Source: Acanthosepion lycidas (Eukaryota; Mollusca; Cephalopoda; Sepiida; Sepiidae). From it: a DNA stretch of 64,000 nt. The notes under the pieces were generated by a model, which saw only the letters and a list, made by a program, of their open reading frames with translations, ran no database searches and was not told the origin of the DNA. A program made the position numbers and the translations under genes. This document shows positions 55,897 to 64,000 of the stretch, in pieces. The stretch lies in NCBI GenBank assembly GCA_963932145.1, contig OZ010599.1, positions 46,495,565 to 46,559,564 of the forward strand. Direction: 5' to 3'. Each line of letters opens with the position of its first letter. The stretch's first letter is position 1.

Positions 55897-58800
55897 CTGA
55901 AATTAAAATACACAGGCATTAAGTTTGACAAATAGTATCAAACTCTACAAAAGTATAGCAAATAAGGTTTTCTTTTTGTACTGCTCCTGAATTTCTAACA
56001 AAGGATGCAGACACTGTAAATTTTTCTCTTACTGCCATAAGATTTTAAATCCTGAAGTAATGATGGCAGCTTTATTGTAATACAAAGGTTAGATTTTAAC
56101 CCATTTCATTGCATTAAATTTCCAAGAAGGTAGTAATAATTTTTTTTTTCTATTACAGAGATTATGGACTTTCAAATATCTTCAATAACTCATAATGAAG
56201 ATATGCTTCACTTAGAATCAGATGAAAAATTTAAGTAAATTCTTTTTATTGTAATAGTAAATGAAAGGCACTATCATTTAAATATTAATATTATTGTAAT
56301 GGGGATGATTATATACCAGTTTATTTCTGTTTATACATTAATACTGTATACAAATAGATTAAAGGTTTGTTTCTAAAATAGTTCTGCAACATAAAAATAA
56401 AGTATTCCATTTATTTTTTGTCTTTTTTTTATTAATAATTGCTTAAAACTTTTCTTAATGTGTGTTAGAAAATTAACAAATTCCAAAATGGTTTTCAATT
56501 CATTATTGAGAGAACTTTGAATTGGTTAATTTTTCTTCATTTATTGACATAACTATGTTTATGCATCTTCATTTACTTTTATGTAAATAATCACATAAAA
56601 ATACTACTCTACAACTACCAATAATATAGGTCAGTGGTATTAAGGGATCATTAATAGCAAATTAAAACAATGATTGAATAAAATCGTTCTTTTATTCATT
56701 TTGTTTTTGTTTGGTAGAAATCAGGAAGAGGACAATCATTATCAAACATGAAACTGAGACGAGAAAAATTTTCAATCTTTAAATAATTGGAAGAAAAAGT
56801 TTATCAGAAATGATATAAAGTAAAAAGAAAAAAAATTAACACAACATAATTATTTTACTGCAAACTGGAATATATTACATACAGACACACACACATTTTT
56901 TAAAAATAATTAATAGTTAAATTTAACCATGAATTTCCAAATTCTTATAATCAGAGAACTTTGTGTGTCTATAATACCTCAAAGTAAAGGGCATTTGATC
57001 ATCCAGTGTTTTTTTTTTTTTATAGCAAATTAAATGACTTGTAGATAGGAATTCAATGTAATAAACTGTCATGGCAACAGGTGCATTTAAGTGATTTATT
57101 TAGATGCTCCTGTCAGTCAAATGAGTTTTGAAATTTATATGTATGTATACAAAATGGATTTAGTTTTTCTCAGGCCCCCTATAGATCCCATTTAAACATG
57201 GCTTGGCTCTTCCCACTGAATTTGTAAAAAGACAAAAAGCAAAAGCTCTCTTTAAAAAAAAAAAATAAATAAAATAAAAAAAAATAAATAAAATAAAAAA
57301 AAATAAATAAAATAAAAAAAAATAAATAAAATAAAAAAAAATAAATAAAATAAAAAAAAATAAATAAAATAAAAAAAAATAAATAAAATAAAAAAAAATA
57401 AATAAAATAAAAAAAAATAAATAAAATAAAAAAAAATAAATAAAATAAAAAAAAATAAATAAAATAAAAAAAAATAAATAAAATAAAAAAAAATAAATAA
57501 AATAAAAAAAAATAAATAAAATAAAAAAAAATAAATAAAATAAAAAAAAATAAATAAAATAAAAAAAAATAAATAAAATAAAAAAAAATAAATAAAATAA
57601 AAAAAAATAAATAAAATAAAAAAAAATAAATAAAATAAAAAAAAATAAATAAAATAAAAAAAAATAAATAAAATAAAAAAAAATAAATAAAATAAAAAAA
57701 AATAAATAAAATAAAAAAAAATAAATAAAATAAAAAAAAATAAATAAAATAAAAAAAAATAAATAAAATAAAAAAAAATAAATAAAATAAAAAAAAATAA
57801 ATAAAATAAAAAAAAATAAATAAAATAAAAAAAAATAAAAAAAATAATACCTAAGGTTTCAAATTAATTTTTAAAAATGAAAAATCCTTTATTTTCAAGC
57901 CGATAGATTAAATATTAAATTTCCAATAAGCAAGGTCCTTTGCTGTATTTCAAAACTGATTTAAATTGATTGAGAGAAGTTTTCATTTTGAATTTAGCAA
58001 ACCTGTTATCAGAATGTAATTCTCTTTATTAAAAAAAATCTTCCAAAAATTTACTTTTCTGAAGATTTATTTGCAGAATATTAATTGATTTAAATTATAA
58101 TTAATCTGTTTTGAAAAAATATTATTTACTTTAAGTTTAAAACATTGCAGAAATGCATTTTTTATCACTTTGATAGCTACATAATTAATCTATTGACAGA
58201 TTGATGCTTATCTAATGTTGTTCTACAGGGGCTCATCCATAAAAAAAATAATTGAAGAATAACAAGCACATTTTATATATCATTTTTAAGTACTCTGTAA
58301 TTTTAAAAACCAAAATTTTGAATGTTCTAAAAATGTTAATCAAAAAATACTTTATTATTAAGAGGAAAGACCAAAGATTTTGACAATAAAACCTAGTTTT
58401 TATCAAGTTTGGGACATTTTTTCATCATAGTATACACTTTTTCCATCAATTTTGTGAGAGCTATGTATATATGTGGTTAATATATATTTATTTATGTTTA
58501 TTTTAACCACAATGAAAAATGGATTAATATAAAAAATTAAGGTCAAACTGATGCTCACACACAATCTTTATCATAGAAAAATCAAAGCCATATCATTATC
58601 AAGTTGTTAAAGAGTTCAGTGTTGGCATCTATATGTTATCTCAAATAGAAATGCCTTTAAATCATCATTTAAATCTTTCATGAACTCATCACGAGGTGTT
58701 TCCAATGAATATTCAAAAGCTTTTAGTTTATATATCCAGTGACCAAGAAGAAAAATTAAATGAACCTTTTTTTTTTTTTTTTATTGTTCAATAAGAAATT

Positions 58801-61538
58801 GTAAACAAAAAAAAAGTTATGAAAATTCTTTTTGAAAAATCAAAATACTTACCTGAAGTAGAAATGACGTCGTTCTGTGTAGAGAAGGAATTGAGTTTGG
58901 CCCAAGAAAAATTGGCTCCTTGTTTTAGAAACTTCATCCTCATCTGAATATCTGAAGGGAAAAAAGATTTTGCACCAACAAACATTTCTTCAACTTTAGA
59001 CCAACTAAAAAGGAATAGCCAAAAATAAAAGTATTAACAAGAACATCATATCAGTAACGAAAAAGTGTTATTTCAAGAATATTAAAAATGTTTCACTTAA
59101 TTATGCAAATAGAAGAAAAATGGCAGATTTTATTCAAATTCATTTGCCATAAAATTTAAAACTTCTTTTTTGAGCATTTTTATCAATATAGCATCAATAA
59201 CTAACATTGTCAATGTGTGACACCATTCGTGGCGTAATTGTGACAATAATCTCCAATCGTCCGTCGTTCAATGCATCTGTGATGACATCCAAGGTTGAAT
59301 ATATTTTGTTATGTTAACCCTAGATTTGTACCCTCACCTCAGATTTTATAAGTATATTTTCAGTACCTTGTGTATTTGCGACGAAACATATGAATCTTAA
59401 TAACTTCTCTATTTCTTGAATATGCAGATTGTGGGATATATTTTTTTTTATACCCAGATGAATGAGGGCCAGTTCTCGGAAAAGAACCTTCCCTTCCTAC
59501 CCCCAATTTCCTACTTGGTCTCAGATGCGTAGGCCAAACGAATGCTGTTTAACAGATAAGTGTGAATGACATTAACAGGGTCCATGAATGATGCATACTT
59601 TTTTTGGGGGGGGCCAACACATGACTCAACTCGTACCAGTTTCGTTTCGCATGTGTTGAGGTGACAACAATCTCATATAGTTGCTGGTTTTCGGAGGAAT
59701 CGGACATCACCAAAACCAGTCTTAGCTGTTTGCCATTAGAAGAAGCAGTTGTCACCAAAACCAGACTTCGTTGTTTGATGCCAGAAGAATTAGATGCCAC
59801 CAAAAACCAAAGGACCGACAAGAGAATCTAGAACAACATCCTCAACCCAAGTCGGCTACACTACCGTGATTTTTCTGTGTTCTCCTCGCCAACAACATGG
59901 ATTGGACGTCACCAGTCAAAAACTCATATTAGAACATTGACAAACTCATATTAGAACATTGACAAACTCATATTAGAACATTGACAAACTCATATTAGAA
60001 CATTGACAAACTCATATTAGAACATTGACAAACTCATATTAGAACATTGACAAACTCATATTAGAACATTGACAAACTCATATTAGAACATTGACAAACT
60101 CATATTAGAACATTGACAAACTCATATTAGAACATTGACAAACTCATATTAGAACATTGACAAACTCATATTAGAACATTGACAAACTCATATTAGAACA
60201 TTGACAAACTCATATTAGAACATTGACAAACTCATTCTTTACTTTCAGAGAAGTATATGAATATCCTTTTGATCAAACTGTACCCCGACAATAGTCAATC
60301 GACGTCAATTCCAACCTTATGTAAGTTTCTGCATGTTTTTCTATATATAATAATCTGCTATCTCTGTATTCATATGTATTTTGCTGCATTAGTATCTGTT
60401 TAATTGGTAACTTATCTCCCCATCCCTTGTATTATTTAGTTTTCTTTTTCTTACTTTCACACTTTATATATTCTATAAATAAAATCTTTGTATTATATAT
60501 TCTCGTGTCGTCTTCTGTTCTGTGTCTGTGTATAGTTCATTTTCTCTCTGCGTTTACCGACGTCCAGAATTGGAGAATTCCACTTCCAACATTCTTTTCT
60601 TTATTTTTATATTGAACCATGGGATCTCTTATTTTTTTTTTTATTTTCTCTTTGCGTCCCAGCTATCGTAGTCCCAATGAAACCCCGGGCATAACAATTT
60701 GCATATACATCCAACTCGCTATGTGAACAGATTTGTCTTCTCGGTTGTAATTGCTTTCAACAAATAATACTAGTGACGACAATTGTTTTTCAAGACTCTC
60801 TAGTTAGGAAGCAGCAACAATACGATTTCTCAGCCAGCTATCTTTCCCTTCGGCTGAACTGCTATCTCCCTAACTTCACTGGCCTCTAGGCTTGGTGACT
60901 CCTGATTCATCACTACTGTCCCTCCTGTCACTTGCTACTGGGTGGCTCTAACTTCTGATCACCTACCTACTTCTCTCACAGCCGAACGCCCTTTCCTCCA
61001 ACTCTCTGCTTATATGGATAAGCCTGGAGTCCCATCCCTTCCATCCATTTGTCTTCTGAAAGATTTGGGACCACCCCAAAGCTACATGGGTAGTCATATC
61101 TTCAAAGGACTACTTTTACGTCTATCTAAACTCATTGATAAAATTTTTATGTCTCCCAATTGAAAGGTAGCTGTAGACATCAATCCCAAAACACTGAGAC
61201 TTAAGTTTACTCGAAGATGGACTGGAGACAAAATTCCTACGAAAATCAGATAATTAAGTGGACTTAAAAGAAAGTATCTCCTTATCTTATAAAGATGTGT
61301 GAGAAATCATATTGTTACAAATATGTTGCTAAATTAAAAATTAAAAAAAATTTAATGGCATCAAATATGTATTCAATTTGATTGAGATGCAAAAAAGAAA
61401 AATGAAGGTGAATCAATAAGTCTGTAGTTCCACAATGACTTGCTGAATTTTGACCTAAAATTACACTGTATAATGATCAATCTGTAATTAACATTCACCA
61501 ATGAGTTAAGGGCATTGATAAGGAAGAAGATTATGTTG

Positions 61539-61569
<31 letters not shown>

Positions 61570-61842
61570 TTTCTTTCACCCTTAAGATAGAGACTTATTA
61601 ATATACCCATGTATACTCAATCTGTAAAGACTAGATTATGGTAATATTGAACCCAAGTGGATTCTAATCTTGCAAAATTATTCTCTTAGTTTATATAGAA
61701 ACAATTTTACTTACTCATTGATCTGCAAGAATTTGATTTCTTTTTTATTGAAATAATTTCTAATTCGAACGAAGTCAAAATATGATGGAATGAAAACCAT
61801 AGTGCTACGCATTGCAGCATTGCCTTTGAATTTAGGGAGGAT
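55647..61842 (-). CDS. UTP25: UTP25 small subunit processome component (DIEXF/Def), C-terminal part
   Basis: Three minus-strand exons (61842-61715, 58951-58853, 55896-55647) join in frame to give the last 158 residues. UTP25 is a nucleolar protein of the small-subunit processome, needed for U3-dependent 18S rRNA processing. It has a helicase-like fold without the usual helicase motifs. Zebrafish Def also promotes p53 turnover. Visible family blocks are MVFIPSYFDFVRIRNYFNKK, FFLGQTQFLLYTERRHFYF, GVRHVIFYELPLYSQFFSEV and TVLYSKYDAQRLGGVVGTDR. The end VHMF(V/I)T is also conserved. All junctions are GT-AG, phase 2. The first exon here begins at a codon boundary after TTTTCAG, so upstream exons lie at more than 61842, beyond 64000 as far as I can see. 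No damage is visible. Confidence 0.93.
55897..57250 (-). other. UTP25 last intron, part without recognised repeats
   Basis: AT-rich intron DNA, nothing recognised. Confidence 0.55.
57253..57846. repeat. 19-bp AT minisatellite, about 31 copies
   Basis: The unit is TAAATAAAAT followed by nine A. About 590 bp of nearly identical units lie in the last UTP25 intron. On the transcribed (minus) strand it is a U-rich array. Confidence 0.95.
57847..58852 (-). other. UTP25 last intron, AT-rich repeat related to 0.6-1.8 kb
   Basis: Stretches at 58.19-58.31 and 58.36-58.45 kb resemble 0.60-0.72 and 1.68-1.80 kb of the window. A T-run sits at 58766-58782, outside the likely acceptor tract. Confidence 0.45.
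58853..58951 (-). CDS. UTP25: UTP25 penultimate exon
   Basis: 99 bp, acceptor CCTTCAG, donor GTAAGT. Encodes YSDEDEVSKTRSQFF through ERRHFYF. Confidence 0.93.
58952..59213 (-). other. UTP25 intron
   Basis: AT-rich, nothing recognised. Confidence 0.5.
59216..60696 (+). mobile_element. Possible solo LTR containing a minisatellite
   Basis: A block with higher G+C than its surroundings starts TGTGACACC and ends GGGCATAACA (TG...CA). It has AATAAA at about 60477 in a context like an LTR R-U5 border (TATAAATAAAATC, then GTGTCGTCTTCTG). No target-site duplication was found and no internal region is present. Class and limits are uncertain. Confidence 0.35.
59917..60235. repeat. 22-bp minisatellite, 14.5 copies
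   Basis: Unit ACAAACTCATATTAGAACATTG. The first copy differs at one position and the last is cut after 11 bp. All other copies appear identical. Confidence 0.97.
60697..61714 (-). other. UTP25 intron, nothing recognised
   Basis: The part to about 61160 is richer in G+C and contains a plus-strand frame (60942-61163) with no family resemblance. An A-run lies at 61539-61567. Confidence 0.45.
61715..61842 (-). CDS. UTP25: UTP25 internal exon
   Basis: 128 bp, acceptor TTTTCAG, donor GTAAGT. Encodes ILPKFKGNAAMRSTMVFIPS through FLQINE. Confidence 0.93.
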
Positions 61843-62688
61843 CTGAAAATAAAAAAAAACAAACTATATTACAAAGATTTAACGTATTAATAAAAAGAAA
61901 ACAACACATCTGTATTCACAAATCTTCCATTGTTATCTCTTTGTACCTCATGTATTAAGAAGCATTCACAAAAGACATTTAAATAATTCTATTATTTATT
62001 CTTTCATGGCATCAGCTTTAATACAGACTTTATCTTGTAAAGGATTCACAATTCTTTTTAACTGCATTCAACTGAGTTGAATATATTTTTCTCTACTTCA
62101 TAATATAAATATGTACCTAGAAGGTGAGGGCTTCTTTTTGGAACACACCTTTTGTTTGGTTATTAAATCTAAATTATCATTGTATGATTTGAAAATGTAG
62201 ATTTTCAAATACAAACACCACAGTAGGAGGTCAAAATGGTGTTCTAGTTCTTACAAACACTGCACGTATGCTTGTCACATATTGATTGACTAACATTCAT
62301 ATTGAAAAATCAGATTAATTATACAGCATCACTTTTACTAGCATGCCAGTGGAAAGGCTCACATTGTGTTAAAACAAAAGTATGAGAAATTCTGTCTTTT
62401 AGACCTTAACGAAAACTAAGCATTCCAAAGTGAAAACCCATTGTTATGTTTTTGACATTTTCTCTTGTTGGCATAATAGCCGATTAAATTTTTAGTATCT
62501 ATTATTTTATAGGAAGACACTAAAAGGACTTTGCAAAAAAATTTAAAATCAACATTGCTAACTATTTACGAGGGAAAGTAAAAAATTATCTGCACTCTTG
62601 TCTAAAGTTATATGGTGAGAGTACAGATAATACTTTTTCTAGTTTTATTACCACTGGTACAATAAATAAAATTAAAAAAAAAAAAAAA

Positions 62689-62690
<2 letters not shown>
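61843..62690 (-). other. UTP25 intron, nothing recognised
   Basis: AT-rich. No further UTP25 exon seen up to the right edge. Confidence 0.5.

Positions 62691-62730
<40 letters not shown>
62690..62730. repeat. (TA)n microsatellite
   Basis: TA run abutting the 5' side of the Penelope fragment. Confidence 0.95.
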
Positions 62731-62732
<2 letters not shown>

Positions 62733-64000
62733 CAAAGAACTATATGGAGATAATGGATGATGAAACTAACATCATCTTAACAGCCAGTAAACCACTGCTA
62801 AAACTTAATAATTCTACCTGGACTAAGTGCCATAATGATGATTTTGATGTTCCCATTAGAGTGTATGAGACAGCCCAAGTTGCGGATTGAGTATGTTTTT
62901 ATACTTTAGATATGCTTAGAAGAATCATAAAATCAGAACCAGTGGGACCATATAGAGATGACGGACTTATCTTCACCCCCAATAGTAATGGCCCACTAAC
63001 AACAAAGTTACAAAAGAAAATCATTAGGGCCTTAAAATTATTAGGGTTTAAGATAAAAATTTCTTCTAACCTTAAAATAGTTGATTACCTAGACATCAGC
63101 TTCAACTGCAACGATAAAACTTTTAATCCCCTACCATAAAGAGAATGAAACACCAAATTATATTAATGGGTGTTCTAAAATGCCATCCTGGAAAAAATAC
63201 CCACTACAGTCTGTACCAGAATTAGTAAATTATTGTCCAATGAAAAAATCTTTAATAAAAATAAAGAACTGTATGAAAAGGCTCACAAAAAATGGTTTCA
63301 AAAATAAGTTATTTTATTTAACCCACATAGGTAGTACTGAAACACCTAAAGTGAGATGTAGGTGTAGAAACAGAAAAAAAATCATTTGGTTCACCCCTCC
63401 ACCCAACTTCTGCAAAATGTCAAGTATTAATATTGGACAGCTCTTTCTAAAATTAATAAATGAGTACTTCCACAAGAACAATCCTCTAAGTAAGATCTTC
63501 AATAGGAAATCTATCAAAATTAGCTACTCCTGCACTAACAACATGTACCAAATTATCAACTCCCTTTCTAATTATGTCTCAAGTAAATTCTATGGGAAAA
63601 AAAACTGAATCTAGTACAGAAACCCCCTGTAACTGAAGAGATAGAGAAAGGTACTCAGTTGAGGGCAAATGCAAATCCACTAGGGTAATATACCAGGCAA
63701 CCATTGCCCCCAAAGAAAATATGACAAATTATAATGTTTACATTGGAATTACTGTGGGAGAATTGAAACAGAATTTATACCCATAGGCACTCATTTACCA
63801 ATCCTAGATTAAAGCTCGAAACAGCCCTTTCGTGGGGCAATTGAAGGAAAAAGGTCTAAATCAGCCATATTGTTGCCACTGCTTTTAGTCTAGCTAGAAG
63901 CAGTGACTGCAACAGCATCAAATCGTGAAATAGAAAAGTCTAAAAACTTATGAAATTTATTAAAGTAGTATACTATCTTAAAATAAAAAAAATACAATTG
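62731..64000 (+). mobile_element. Penelope-like element, C-terminal half with GIY-YIG endonuclease
   Basis: Starting directly after the TA run, the relic reads YMEIMDDETNIILTASKPLL, then FDVPIRVYETAQV and the RT catalytic box in GPYRDDGLIFTPNSNGPL (frame 62912-63139). LKLLGFKIKI and VDYLDISFN follow. The frame 63180-63608 holds the linker. Near 63739 NVYIGITVGELKQ carries the YIG of a GIY-YIG nuclease. It is followed by YTHRHSFTNPRLK and then VATAFSLARSSDCN. Order and motifs are those of Penelope elements. Several frameshifts and stops disable it. It runs to the window edge or just beyond and lies antisense in UTP25. Confidence 0.88.

Noticed and set aside
58788-58985. 65-residue minus-strand frame as a separate small protein
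   Set aside because: It is the wrong frame of the UTP25 penultimate exon plus intron.
59917-60235. Regular 22-bp repeats as a CRISPR array
   Set aside because: No spacers: units are directly adjacent and identical, in an animal genome. It is a minisatellite.
61373-61579. Minus-strand frame with polyphenylalanine
   Set aside because: Produced by the A-run at 61539-61567 in a UTP25 intron.

Overview
The window is metazoan nuclear DNA, AT-rich, with introns, poly(A) signals and a dense load of dead transposons. The three host genes, the long introns and the mix of repeats (tRNA-derived SINEs, Penelope, Jockey-like LINEs, Ty3/gypsy, Tc1/mariner, Helitron) fit a mollusc. A cephalopod such as an octopus is my best guess. 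That is an inference from family resemblance; I could not search a database.

Host genes. (1) CDPF1, + strand: the terminal exon at 2552-2956 carries the whole 118-residue reading frame. (2) NPC2, + strand: four coding exons between 26923 and 43908 encode a complete 147-residue secreted cholesterol-binding protein, with its poly(A) signal overlapping the stop codon. (3) UTP25 (DIEXF/Def), - strand: the last three coding exons lie at 61842-61715, 58951-58853 and 55896-55647, and the 5' part lies beyond the right edge. Nothing indicates that these genes act together. CDPF1 is poorly characterised, NPC2 acts in the lysosome, and UTP25 acts in nucleolar ribosome biogenesis.

Layout. 0-2.5 kb: AT-rich DNA with an 80-bp mariner MITE. 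2.55-2.96: CDPF1. 3.3-6.0: a gypsy LTR with primer-binding site, then two tandem duplications. 6.0-12.2: mostly unrecognised DNA with transposase and LINE fragments and a pogo-like MITE. 12.26-17.68: a GC-richer, internally deleted Helitron inserted between two copies of a BEL/Pao-like fragment. 19.2-21.3: a LINE. 21.7-23.1: a mariner/IS630-like element. 23.1-24.2: Penelope. 24.4-25.1: a Pif1-type helicase fragment. 25.5-26.9: microsatellites. 26.9-43.9: NPC2, whose 11.6-kb first intron holds a fold-back element with 380-bp inverted repeats, a mariner split by an insertion, a 4.6-kb antisense Ty3/gypsy element with two 112-bp LTRs, and a second pogo-like MITE. 45.2-48.3: a second gypsy element. 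48.8-51.4: a Jockey-like LINE. 52.06-52.51: a SINE fold-back. 53.2-55.0: a third gypsy relic. 55.5-61.8: UTP25, with a 19-bp minisatellite and a 22-bp minisatellite in its introns. 62.7-64.0: a Penelope C-terminal half with a GIY-YIG motif, running off the window.

The best candidate for something undescribed is the fold-back element at 27.64-30.12 kb. Two arms of about 380 bp flank the decayed remnant of an antisense gene of unknown function. It sits in a host intron, where the transcript could form long double-stranded RNA.
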